A DNA stretch of 64,000 bases, taken from assembly GCA_045110575.1 (NCBI GenBank), contig JBGCGF010000083.1, positions 10,987 to 74,986 of the forward strand. The letters run 5' to 3'. Shown in pieces: positions 8,323 through 18,200 of the stretch (its first letter is position 1; each line of letters starts with the position of its first letter). Below the pieces are notes generated by a model that worked only from the letters and a program-made list of their open reading frames with translations, did not search any database and had not been told where the DNA came from. The stretch comes from CALDTK01 sp045110575. Lineage in GTDB: Bacteria > Bacteroidota > Bacteroidia > Chitinophagales > Saprospiraceae. A program made the position numbers and the translations under genes.

Positions 8323-8754
8323 TTATTGCCAGCGAACAACGTAACCTCTCTTTGAAGCTACGCGAATCAGCAAATAGATAAGCCAACCCACCGGGCCAAG
8401 CATGAACGTGAGGAGTAAGGCCGGTACGACTAGCCACCGGTTGATACGCAATAGGTCTGCATCGTTTGCGATCACCCAGCCTACAATCAAGTCAAAGGCG
8501 AGATAGTGAACCCAGCCTACTAGAGCTGCGAGCTCGCTTCCTTGTAAGCTCATCACGCCGTCTAAGGTAGAGAAGGCTGCAGGGTCCATACCTTTCAAGA
8601 CAGGGAAAATCAAGACTGCATAGAGTACCGCGAGTGCTGGCGCGCAGAGGGCTATCGGTACACGGTATCGCCAAGGCTTTGGAAGAAGAATAAGTGCTAG
8701 CCAGCCCAGAAAGGCAATCATGCTAGCGATCGAGAAAAGTGTATCAGGCGACAT
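8323..8754 (-). CDS. ABA4-like (DUF4281) integral membrane protein
   Basis: About 143 residues from ATG 8754 ('MSPDTLFSIAS'); a 14-codon upstream extension to 8796 is possible but not needed. Four hydrophobic segments are visible. 'WVHYLAFDLIVGWVIAND' and 'LLTFMLGPVGWLIYLLIR' are hallmarks of the ABA4/DUF4281 family, plant members of which are needed for neoxanthin formation. A carotenoid link in this organism is only inferred. The gene stands alone, divergent from the DUF4139 gene at 8837 and 36 bases upstream of the beta-helix gene on the same strand. Confidence 0.75.
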   Translation of the reverse strand: MSPDTLFSIASMIAFLGWLALILLPKPWRYRVPIALCAPALAVLYAVLIFPVLKGMDPAAFSTLDGVMSLQGSELAALVGWVHYLAFDLIVGWVIANDADLLRINRWLVVPALLLTFMLGPVGWLIYLLIRVASKRGYVVRWQ

Positions 8755-8836
8755 AGTAAGTGTTCTAATGAAGCTCCAGTATGCAATCATAGGCACTGTT
8801 GCATCAGCTAGTTAACTCATCCAAAAAGATCTAGCT

Positions 8837-10687
8837 ATGAAAATATCAGTCTACCTACGTTTCCTATTGCTCATTACTGTCTTGGGTTTTGGCGAAAGCC
8901 CATTGCTTGCAATTGGACCCTCGTGCGACGAACAGGGCTTGCAAACCCAACACACACAAACCATATCGAATAGTAAACTCGATGCCGTTACCGTTTATCG
9001 CCAAGGAGCACTATTGAAGCGCACTGGTGAAGTCACGCTCGTAGAAGGCGAAAACCTATTGTCGATCGTTGGGCTCGAGACTGGAATTGTACCTACCACC
9101 ATTCAAATGTCTATTGCTGATGAGGTAGGGGTATTCTCGCTTGCATATTCGACAGACCCAAATGGGAGTGTCCAAGAACCCGATAGCCTTAAAGAACTTA
9201 GGAAGCAGCGCATCGCCATTGAATTCGAAAGACGGATGCTTGTTGCCGATAATGAAGCACTGCAAGAAGAGCTCGCTGTGTTCAACGCGAATAGAAGTTT
9301 TTCAGCTGAAAACACAAGTGCCCCAGAAGAAATTCAACGCGGAGCGAAGCTCTTCAGCGAAAGCATACGCTCGACCAAACGTGCGATCGTGGAGCTTGGA
9401 TTTGCACTCGAAAGACTAAACGAAAAAGGCCTTCAACTTGATCGGAGAATCGCAACGATCCGGCCAGCAATTCGCCTAGATATCGGTAAAATTGATGCGA
9501 CGACCATTGCCAAAAAGGGAGGCACGTTCACCTACGAAATTAGCTATCTCGTGCAACATGCAGGTTGGACGCCGGACTACGATCTCTTCTCCAAAACGAA
9601 AGATGAACAGTTTGCAGAACTTGTCCTTGTAGGCAACATCTATCAGCAGACAGGAGTGGATTGGAAAGATGTAGAGCTCACGCTGAGCACGGGCAATCCT
9701 CGACAACGTATGATGGCTCCGAGCTTGAAGCGACTTTATCTGGGAGAGAAAAATGTCTACAATCAGCCGGCTGTTCAAGGAATGCTACTCAGTAGAGAGC
9801 AGGTGAAACTCCTCGGAACAAAGTCGATAAATGCCATTGCAAGTCTGTCTGCTGGCGCAAGTGCGAATGACGTCGGGGACGCTATAAAAATGAGAGGAGG
9901 CAGGTCAAATGCCACTAAGTATATCATCGATGGTTTACGAGTGACAGGTACGCTCGTACCTGAAAGTGAAATTGACCAAATCCAGAGTACGCAGATTAAA
10001 TTTTCATCAATAGGGGAGCCTGGACGTGGATATGTTCCCGTGCCTCAAATCTCCTTCGCAAAAGAATCGAGTACGCTCACTTCACGCACGTATAAAGTAG
10101 ATCGAGCGTTCAGCTTAGCGGCATCAGGTACTTCCAGTGCAGTCCGATTGACCTCTCATATACTTCCGCTTGACTTACGATATCGTTCTGTTCCGAAAAT
10201 AGACCCTACCGTTTATTTGGAGGGAATCGTCACCGGTTGGGATACGCTTAGGCTCTCTGACGGTAGGATGCGTCTTCACCTCGACGGCCGCTATCTTGGT
10301 ACGACGGTGCTTATCGCTAACCAACCTTCAGATACATTGCTCCTTCCCTTAGGTGCTGATGAGCGTATCATTATCGAGCGTGAAAGCGCGAAGCAACTCG
10401 TTGATCGTAAGCCCGTGCGTGGACGCAAAAATTACCAGCTTGGATACACGATCAGCGTTCGAAATACACGCAAAGAATCCATCAACTTGTTGATCGAAGA
10501 CCAAGTGCCGGTGAGTAAGAAGGAGGAAGCAGAAGTTGATTTGATTTCTGCTGGGCTTTCGCCAAAACATGACGCCTCGACAGGAATCTTCACCTGGGAC
10601 CTCACCCTAGCACCCGCTAGTGCAAAACGGATCGACGTGGCGTATGAAGTGACAGCAGGGAAGTTTGTAAAGGTCAACTTTGAGTAA
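8837..10687 (+). CDS. DUF4139 (MuiA-like) protein with TonB-plug-like insertion
   Basis: 616 residues with an N-terminal signal peptide. Residues 45-150 match the DUF4140 N-terminal strand domain ('KLDAVTVYRQGALLKRTGEV'); a coiled-coil helical hairpin follows (about 130-215), then the DUF4139 beta region ('HAGWTPDYDLF', 'GVDWKDVELTLSTGNP') to the C-terminus. Between roughly residues 315 and 388 lies an insertion, 'MRGGRSNATKYIIDGLRVTG', resembling the plug of TonB-dependent receptors. The paralog directly downstream has different sequence at this point. The family is named after a mucoidy-inhibitor annotation and its biochemical role is unknown. Probably periplasmic or outer-membrane associated. 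Confidence 0.8.
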   Translation: MKISVYLRFLLLITVLGFGESPLLAIGPSCDEQGLQTQHTQTISNSKLDAVTVYRQGALLKRTGEVTLVEGENLLSIVGLETGIVPTTIQMSIADEVGVFSLAYSTDPNGSVQEPDSLKELRKQRIAIEFERRMLVADNEALQEELAVFNANRSFSAENTSAPEEIQRGAKLFSESIRSTKRAIVELGFALERLNEKGLQLDRRIATIRPAIRLDIGKIDATTIAKKGGTFTYEISYLVQHAGWTPDYDLFSKTKDEQFAELVLVGNIYQQTGVDWKDVELTLSTGNPRQRMMAPSLKRLYLGEKNVYNQPAVQGMLLSREQVKLLGTKSINAIASLSAGASANDVGDAIKMRGGRSNATKYIIDGLRVTGTLVPESEIDQIQSTQIKFSSIGEPGRGYVPVPQISFAKESSTLTSRTYKVDRAFSLAASGTSSAVRLTSHILPLDLRYRSVPKIDPTVYLEGIVTGWDTLRLSDGRMRLHLDGRYLGTTVLIANQPSDTLLLPLGADERIIIERESAKQLVDRKPVRGRKNYQLGYTISVRNTRKESINLLIEDQVPVSKKEEAEVDLISAGLSPKHDASTGIFTWDLTLAPASAKRIDVAYEVTAGKFVKVNFE

Positions 10688-10712
10688 AGGCGGCCAGCTT
10701 AAAGTGCGGCTC

Positions 10713-10764
10713 CCGTGCTCTGCACGGGCGCTTTGAGATGGAAAATGCTCCGTGCAGAGCACGG
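10713..10764. repeat. Pair of mutually complementary short hairpins
   Basis: CCGTGCTCTGCACGG (10713-10727) and CCGTGCAGAGCACGG (10750-10764) each fold on a 3-base loop and are also exact reverse complements of each other, so they can pair as one larger stem. They occupy the short gap between the two DUF4139 genes and may attenuate or end the first transcript. Confidence 0.6.
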
Positions 10765-10811
10765 AAGCCAGCATTTTTATGCAATCTCCTCACGTACTGC
10801 ATCTTTATAGC

Positions 10812-12473
10812 ATGCAAAGCCACTTTCTACGTTTTTCTATTCTCGTCTTTACGGTAGTATTGTTTGGAGTAACAGCTGTTTTGGCGCAAGCCGACAAGGC
10901 CTCTCGAAACGGGACTTCAATATCTACCAAACTCGAATCTGTTACCGTCTATCAAAGAGGAGCACTCCTCACTCGAACGGGTACTATTACTTTGAAGGAG
11001 GGTGAGCAGGAGTTCACGATGGAGAACCTTGAGCGAAACATCAATTCTGGGAGCATCCAACTGGCCATTGATCGTAGTGTCGGCATTTTCGCCGTTGAGT
11101 ATGGCCGCTCAAATCCTCAAAATGCGACAGAGCCGGATAGCTTAATCCAGCTGAGAGCTGATTTGAAAAAGGTGAAGAAGGAGCTTGCAGTCAATATGAT
11201 TCTGCAAAAAGGGCACAACGAAGAACTTGAGATTCTCAAAGCGAATCGTGTCATTACGCAGAGCGAAACAACAGGCTATTCTGCTGCGAGCATCCGAGAA
11301 GCAACTCGCCTGCACAGCGAGTTAGCCACCACTGCAAGGGTAGCACGTCTTGACCTTGCGGAGGCTGCAGAAGAAATTAAGAAAGAGGTGGCAAACCTTG
11401 AGCGTCGCATCAACGCCATTCGTCCGGGGCAAAATTCAGCCACTGGAAAGATCAACGCCAAGGTTATCGCCGAGCGCGCTGGCACGTACAGTTTTGAAGT
11501 AACCTACATCACCAACGCGGCTGGCTGGAATCCAAACTATGACCTGTATGTCATCACGGAAGGACAGGCAAAATCTAACCTCGTACTCGCCGCTGATGTC
11601 CAGCAATCAACGGGTGTTGATTGGGAGAATGTGCAGCTAACGTTAAGTAATACCGACATCAACTCTAGGCTGGCGCCACCCATGTTATCGCCGCTTTATT
11701 TAGGAGGAAATGATCAACGTAGGATGCGTAGTCAAATTGCTGGCGCTGCCCCAAGAATGAAGAAAGCTGATGCAGATATGGCCATGGAAGAAGAGCTTGT
11801 AATGCCAATGCAAAACATGGCCATGTCTGCTCCTGCCACTTTTGCTACGCAAAGCAATTCTGCAGCAGCACGCTTGTACGAAATCGACCGTCCGTTTAGC
11901 CTCGTGGCCAACGGAAAGGCTTCCTCTGTGAAGTTGACGTCGCATGAGCTGCCGTTGGACTTACGTTACCGTATCGTGCCAAAACGCGAACAGCAAGCTT
12001 ACCTCGAAGCTGTGATCACTGGTTGGGATACGCTCAACTTGCTTGCTGCCCAAACGCGCACACACCTTGACGGTCGTTACCTCGGTGAGACGTACCTCAA
12101 TACGCAGCAAAACAGTGACACACTCACTGTTGGACTAGGCCCTGACAAGCGACTCATTGTGAAGCGTACTGGACGAGGACAAGGGAGTGACACCAAGTTT
12201 ATTCGCGGAAAGAAGGAGTACAACTTGGGGTACCAAATCTCACTGCGCAACACGCGAGATGTAGCAATTGAAGTACTCGTGGAAGATCAAATTCCAGTGA
12301 GTCAACGGGAGGAGATTACAGTCGAACTCAAGAACGCAAGCGGCAAGCCTGATCTCGAAGAGTTTACTGGTAAATTGACTTGGAAGCTTACGCTAAAACC
12401 TGCCAAAGAGGAGAAGCTCAGCGTTAACTACGAGATCGTAGCACCGAAGAATACGCCTATCCGATTCGAGTAG
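10812..12473 (+). CDS. DUF4139 (MuiA-like) protein, second paralog
   Basis: About 553 residues using ATG 10812 ('MQSHFLRFSILVFTVVLFG'), which places a clean signal peptide ending 'VLAQA' at the N-terminus; ATG 10779 would add 11 residues. Same order as its neighbour: DUF4140-like strands ('KLESVTVYQRGALLTRTGTI'), a helical hairpin, then the DUF4139 region ('NAAGWNPNYDLYVI', 'GVDWENVQLTLSN'). In place of the plug-like insertion it has a Met-rich stretch, 'DADMAMEEELVMPMQNMAMS'. The two genes look like a tandem duplication that diverged mostly in this middle segment. It is convergent with the lipoprotein gene downstream, 10 bases apart. Confidence 0.8.
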   Translation: MQSHFLRFSILVFTVVLFGVTAVLAQADKASRNGTSISTKLESVTVYQRGALLTRTGTITLKEGEQEFTMENLERNINSGSIQLAIDRSVGIFAVEYGRSNPQNATEPDSLIQLRADLKKVKKELAVNMILQKGHNEELEILKANRVITQSETTGYSAASIREATRLHSELATTARVARLDLAEAAEEIKKEVANLERRINAIRPGQNSATGKINAKVIAERAGTYSFEVTYITNAAGWNPNYDLYVITEGQAKSNLVLAADVQQSTGVDWENVQLTLSNTDINSRLAPPMLSPLYLGGNDQRRMRSQIAGAAPRMKKADADMAMEEELVMPMQNMAMSAPATFATQSNSAAARLYEIDRPFSLVANGKASSVKLTSHELPLDLRYRIVPKREQQAYLEAVITGWDTLNLLAAQTRTHLDGRYLGETYLNTQQNSDTLTVGLGPDKRLIVKRTGRGQGSDTKFIRGKKEYNLGYQISLRNTRDVAIEVLVEDQIPVSQREEITVELKNASGKPDLEEFTGKLTWKLTLKPAKEEKLSVNYEIVAPKNTPIRFE

Positions 12474-12483
12474 CATTCAGTGG

Positions 12484-13029
12484 CTACTGCCAATCGGATA
12501 TGAGGAAATCTGTCAACCCTGATGGGTAGGATAGGGTTGAATCAATGAAGATGTTTGAACCGTGCTGGATACCAAGTACGTCAGTTACAATAACGCGGTA
12601 ATAGCCTGGATTAAGTCCGTCTAATCGATATTGGAATTGGGTAACGCTGGGCTCTTGCGATGAGGTAACCACCGCATTGGTCTGCAATTCAGCTGCGGTG
12701 TATCCGTCGAAGTTTTCCATTGCATCCATTACTTCAGCGCTAGTGAAGTCCGTGTTTTTTGCAGCTGGAATAACGTAGACCTCGGTGATTTCTTCTCCAG
12801 ACTGAAGCGCTGCCGTTTGAACATCTTGCGGCGGATTCGGATAGAGAATCAATCCGTTATACCAGTTTGGATTCCCGACCGAACCATTGCCTTGGCCGTT
12901 GGCGTCAGTAAGCACGACTCCCGTTACGATTTCTAAATCCGTCACTTCGACCGATGGAGTTTCAGTATCGTCATCGGTACAGGACAAGAATACAGTCGTA
13001 GAGAGTAGAAGGAAAATGAAAAGGCGCAT
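12484..13029 (-). CDS. Small lipoprotein of unknown function
   Basis: 181 residues with a lipoprotein signal: 'MRLFIFLLLSTTVFLSC' and an Asp-rich stretch after the lipidated Cys, typical of export to the outer membrane or surface in Bacteroidota. The mature domain contains 'NPNWYNGLILYPNP' and a final 'YRLDGLNPGYYRVIVTDVLG', like a fibronectin-type or SprB-like beta sandwich. No catalytic residues. It is last in a leftward cluster after the S9 peptidase (43-base gap), so it probably shares that transcript. Confidence 0.65.
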   Translation of the reverse strand: MRLFIFLLLSTTVFLSCTDDDTETPSVEVTDLEIVTGVVLTDANGQGNGSVGNPNWYNGLILYPNPPQDVQTAALQSGEEITEVYVIPAAKNTDFTSAEVMDAMENFDGYTAAELQTNAVVTSSQEPSVTQFQYRLDGLNPGYYRVIVTDVLGIQHGSNIFIDSTLSYPSGLTDFLISDWQ

Positions 13030-13072
13030 AAGGAGTTTTTATCCAATGTGAAAGTAGGAGATGAAACTGTAA

Positions 13073-15178
13073 TTACTTCTCTTTTCGGCCATACTTCTCA
13101 AACCAACCCAACGTCCATTGTACTTTCTGTACAAGCTGGCTTGGTCGCCTTGCGATACCGTGGCTCGCGCCTGGAAACTCAACAAGGGCTGTCGGTATTC
13201 CTCTCAGTTTTAGTGCGTGGTACAACTGCTTCGCTTCGGAAGGAGGCGTACGCAGGTCATTCATTCCAACAAGTACAGCCGTCGGCGTCGACACATTGCC
13301 GACCAAGCTGATAGGAGAAAAGCTCCAATAGTGCATCGGGTTTTCATACGGCTGGCCTTTGTAGCGGCCGTTGGCGTAGTAGAAATAGTTGTCCGCGACG
13401 AGGGTCTTTGAGATCCAGTTCATGACCGGCTTTGCGACCACTGCAGCACGGAATCGATCCGTCTTGCCGATTATCCATGCACTCATGATACCACCAGCAG
13501 ATCCACCAGTAACGTATAGGCTATCAGCGTGTACCAAACCCATTTCTAAGACATGGTCAACACCTGCCATCACATCATCATAATCACGGTCTGGATATGC
13601 GCGGTATAGCTCGTCACTGAAGGCTTCACCGTATCCGGTACTACCTCTAGCGTTCGGGTAAAAGACCACGTAGTCTTGAGCGGCATACAGCTGGATTTCA
13701 GCCGAGAAATGAGGCCCATAAGCGAGTATTGGTCCACCGTGGTTTTCGACGATCAATGGATACTTTCGAGCTGGATCATGGTTGGGAGGTAGGACAACCC
13801 AACCTTGAATTTCAAGTGCTGACGTGGTGTCTGCACCGTACTTCATTGGTAAACTGTTGTACTTCACTTCACGCACCTCGCCTAGGGTTCGTTGGCCAAG
13901 TAGGTCTTCATTGAGCTGCGTGAGTCTTTTTCCTTTTTTCCCTTGCGGCAAAACCAGTGCTACATCAGATGGGCGATCAGCCTTCGATATCGTATAAGCA
14001 ATGGTACCGTTTTGCGAAAGCGAATAGCTACCGCTATTGTAAGGTCTGCCTAGCGTAGTGCCCCCAAGGTCTTGAACGATTTCAATCACCTTTCCGGTAG
14101 CGACGTTGAGGCGGCCGAGTTTGTTGTAGCCGGCTTCGGTGTAGGTGAAGTAAAGGTCTTTGCTATCGCTGCTCCATGTCATGTTGCTGGGAGAGCGATC
14201 GAAGTCTTTTGCAATCACTTTTTTCGATTCTCCAGTTGGGCTCATAAGGTTGATGAGGCTGCGCTGGTATGCACGTCTGTTATACTCAAAGCCGAGGTAA
14301 GCAATCAACTTTCCGTTCGGGCTTGCCGTTACGCTTTGGTCTGGTCCGTAGCGATTAGTTAGCTTTGAGATCGTGGTATCCGAAAGCGTTACCGTGTGCA
14401 CATCATTGTCACGAAATTCAGTCTCTGCGTCAGCTCTGCGGTTCGCACTAAATACGAGGCCGCTGCCGTCGCCAAGCCAGTCGAAGTCACTCCCATGTTG
14501 GAAATCGCCGCTTGTCAATTGGCGAGGCGTACCTCCGTCAGCGGTAAGTACGAAGAGCTGACTGAAGCCTGGATCTACATATCCGCGACCGTCTTGCTCG
14601 TGTCGCAATCGAGTAGTGACCCGAGGAGCATCTGCCCACTTTGCGCCTTTGGGTTTAGCAGGCATTCCTAATCCGAAATCGCCTCCTTTTTCCTTGCCTT
14701 TCACGTACATACTGAAGGCCAACTGGTCTCCATTTGCATTCCACTTCATGCCACTTGGAGAAGACGGAAGGCTGCTGATCTTAGCTATTTGACCGGTTGA
14801 TACCCAGCGGATGTAAATTTCACTCCCGTTCTCTGTACTCAGAGTGAATGCTAGCCGATCTCCACTTGGGCTCCAACGTGGGTTGAATTCGTTTCGCTCA
14901 TTGCTGGTGAGTTTTCGATGCGCATTGGTGGCAACATCGATTTCCCAGAGCCGTCCATCGACACCGTCCTTCAGTACATTATAGCTCCGACGTACATAAA
15001 CGATGGTTTTGCCGGAAGGTGAAATTTGAGGATCACTGGCGTACTCTAGGTCAAATACGTCGCGCGTCGAAAACGCTGGTAACTCTACTGCCTTTTGAGC
15101 AAGTGTGACGCTTCCGCAGAAAGCAGAGAGCATAAAAACAGTAAGCAGAAGTAACCTAGGTCGAGTTGAAGTAGCCAT
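13073..15178 (-). CDS. S9 family prolyl oligopeptidase / acylaminoacyl-peptidase, secreted
   Basis: 701 residues with signal peptide 'MATSTRPRLLLLTVFMLSAF'. Residues 40-420 form a beta-propeller with TolB/WD40-like repeats ('ISPSGKTIVYVRR', 'WSPSGDRLAFTL'). The C-terminal alpha/beta hydrolase carries the nucleophile elbow 'GGSAGG' near residue 557, the Asp loop 'GMNDLRTPPSEA' and the His in 'PGASHGIARRP', a complete Ser-Asp-His triad. Such enzymes cleave short peptides in the periplasm. It lies between the VCBS lipoprotein gene (52-base gap) and a small lipoprotein gene on the same strand. Confidence 0.9.
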   Translation of the reverse strand: MATSTRPRLLLLTVFMLSAFCGSVTLAQKAVELPAFSTRDVFDLEYASDPQISPSGKTIVYVRRSYNVLKDGVDGRLWEIDVATNAHRKLTSNERNEFNPRWSPSGDRLAFTLSTENGSEIYIRWVSTGQIAKISSLPSSPSGMKWNANGDQLAFSMYVKGKEKGGDFGLGMPAKPKGAKWADAPRVTTRLRHEQDGRGYVDPGFSQLFVLTADGGTPRQLTSGDFQHGSDFDWLGDGSGLVFSANRRADAETEFRDNDVHTVTLSDTTISKLTNRYGPDQSVTASPNGKLIAYLGFEYNRRAYQRSLINLMSPTGESKKVIAKDFDRSPSNMTWSSDSKDLYFTYTEAGYNKLGRLNVATGKVIEIVQDLGGTTLGRPYNSGSYSLSQNGTIAYTISKADRPSDVALVLPQGKKGKRLTQLNEDLLGQRTLGEVREVKYNSLPMKYGADTTSALEIQGWVVLPPNHDPARKYPLIVENHGGPILAYGPHFSAEIQLYAAQDYVVFYPNARGSTGYGEAFSDELYRAYPDRDYDDVMAGVDHVLEMGLVHADSLYVTGGSAGGIMSAWIIGKTDRFRAAVVAKPVMNWISKTLVADNYFYYANGRYKGQPYENPMHYWSFSPISLVGNVSTPTAVLVGMNDLRTPPSEAKQLYHALKLRGIPTALVEFPGASHGIARRPSQLVQKVQWTLGWFEKYGRKEK

Positions 15179-15230
15179 GCCGGTAAGCTAGTGAACGGCA
15201 TTCTATTCTCCAGAAAACGTAAAAAGTCTC

Positions 15231-18200
15231 TTACTCAACCTTTATGTAGCGGCCACCGCTGCTTGCGTTGCCCATTCCGTACGGGGTGGCTTGTGCGCCA
15301 AACCTTGTCTTTTGAGGAGCTGCCTTTTTGTAGGTCGTTCCGTTTTGGGTTTTGGCGAAAGCGAGAAGCTTTCCTCGATTTTGACCAACAACATAGAGTA
15401 GTGATCCATCAGCTGTTAGAATTTCAACCATTGCTGTTCCGTCACCAGGGATGGTTAGACCTCCTGTTTCATAGGGTAATGCAAGCCAATCTCCGTTTTC
15501 TTTTTTTGAAAGTACAAGTCCGTGGAGTGCATCCATTTGGCCTGAGCGAACCTCTGAGCCGTAGTCATTTCCGGCTAGTAAGATTTCAGGAATCCCATCC
15601 CCATTTAGATCCTCAGCTTGCATTCCGCAGAGTGGAGCAAGTTGTGCTTCACGTGGAAGCTCTTGCAGTTTGAATTTGCCTTCTTCTTGCTCGAGATATA
15701 TGCTCGCCAAGTAATTGACTTCAACGCTAAAGCTATCGTTACCACCCAGTGAGGCGATCAGTTTTTCACCGCCAACTTGTGCGAAATCCTTATGGAAGGG
15801 ATAGGCATCCTTTATGGCGATTACTTGCATTTGATTTTCCTGACGTTGGAAAAGTGGGTAGAGTTGAATTTCCCCGTGCTCATCTTCAAACATGGTCGCT
15901 GGGATTGCATCTAGGCTACCGTTGTTGTCGAAATCTCCGGCATATACTTTAGCGAAGTCCACACCTTTGCGATGGTAATTGTTATTGCGACCTAGGTTGC
16001 CTACCACCAGATCAAGGTCACCGTCATTGTCCCCATCAAATACCAGTAGACTATTCCAACAACCGGTCTTTCCTTCTAGTGCGGTTATTTCGCTTTCGCT
16101 AAAACCTGTCTCACCAGCCTTGAAACGGTGGATTTGCCCCCAATCTTCAGTAACGAAAAGATCTTCCCAACCATCATTATCGATATCGATAATGACCGCG
16201 TCGGTGACCATGCCGAGGTCGTCAATCTGCCAGTCTTTTGGAGCGCTGAAGTTTCCTTTCTCGTTGATGAGGATGTGACTCTTGCCAGGTTTTGGGAATT
16301 GGGATGTTGCTACACGTGCTCCAACAAAAAGGTCGAGCTGGCCATCTCTATTGATATCACCTGCTCTCACGCAACTCGAACCATCGAGAAAGGCAGGAAT
16401 TGCATCTCTATCGAGAAGAAGCGTACCGTTCTCATTGCGATAAAAGGCATCTCGATATGCATCGTCTCCCGGCCGAAATTCAACACTACCGTGGGCGATA
16501 TATAGATCCTGATCTCCATCGTTATCAGCATCAAAGAATAGAGCACCAGTAGTTTCGCTGAGGGAATCGGAATTGATGAAATAGGACGCTTTGACAAACT
16601 GGCCATCTGTGCGCTGAGTCCACAGGACATCAGGCTTGCGACTTGGGCCTCCAATGAGCAAATCATCTAGACCGTCATTGTTTACATCGCCCACCGCGAG
16701 CACCGGCCCAAACTGGGATAGTTGACGAGGTAGGAGGCGTTGGTAGTCGAAGTCTACAAAGACGTGTTCCTCTGCGGTGAAGTCCAATCCTTTCTCTTGT
16801 CCAACCTCATGGAGTAAGGCTGGGCTATTTTGAGTTTTGGCGAAAGCCCAGCTGTCCAGGACCGGAGTAATGGCTTCAGATTGCTCGATGGTGAGACGCT
16901 GGTTGGCCTTGACATCTATGAGGTTTGAGACATTGCCGTTTGGCCAATTTACCTGCACGTTTACCTGCTGGAAAGTGTCCAAACCAAAATTGAGCACCTT
17001 AGAAACAGTAGATAAATAGCCTCTATATGGACTCTGGTACTGCTTGATGTTTTTGTCACCAAAAGATACGGTAACTGTGGCGCCAAATGCAGATTTATTG
17101 GCTGAAGACCCTTTCAAGGAGACCTGTAAGAAGTGCTTCTCGTCAACTTGAGTCGTACGTGTATCGTTACGATAGAGTAGTACTGAATCATTGATGCAAC
17201 TCACTACATAATCAAGATCACCATCGCCGTCTAGGTCGACGGTTGCTGCTCCGCTTGAAAAGCTTGGGCGCTTTAATCCCCATTTTTCGGTGGCGTTTTC
17301 AAACTGAGGAATGGCCTCGCCGTCGTTCGCATAGCCGTAGTTGCTAATAAGGACAGACGGGATTTTAGACATGAGGTTTGCGTGGCTAGAGTACGAACTC
17401 ACGCTCGATGAATACTCCATGAAGTCTAAATCCGTGATGTCTTTCGGAAACCCATTGGTGATGAGTAAATCTTGATCCGTATCTAGGTCTACGTCAATGG
17501 CCAAGACGCTCCAACTCCAGTCCGTTGATGAAATACCGCTGTAGTAACCGATCTCAGAGAAGACGGGAAGGCTATCTGAAGATTTCTGTTTGCCGCGGTT
17601 AAGCTGGAGTGCGTTGAGCATGTATTGCGGCAAATACTTGAAGCGCTCGTTGTTGCGTTCGTTGTTAAAATTGCTCGCTGCGACCATTGTTTTGCGACGA
17701 TAATTGCTCGCTGGTAGCATGTCTAGCGTAACAATATCACTGCGGGTATCACCATTTAGGTCAGCCACATCAACCCCCATAGCTGAATAGCTAGAGTGCT
17801 TTAGCATTTCATCTGCGAGATCTTTGAAAGTACCGTCTTGTTGGTTAATCCAGATGAGATCATTGGTTAGGTAATCGTTGGAGATATAAAGGTCCGGCCA
17901 TCCGTCTTCATTTAAATCACAGACGGCGACACCTAGACCGTAGCCGTCTTTAAGGATGCCAGCTTCTTTTGTAACCTCTGAAAATTCGGGGTGCCCTGAT
18001 TTACCGATTCCGTCATTGCGATACATCCTGTCGTTTCGTACGCTAGAACCATCTGTCGTTTTAGATCTGTACAAGTTTGGAATTCTCTTGTCATCCATAT
18101 GGTTTACAAGGACATAGCAGTCCAAATCTCCATCTAAGTCGTAGTCGAAAAAGACAGCATTAGTACTATGGGAGGTGTCTGCAAGACCATATGCTTTCGA

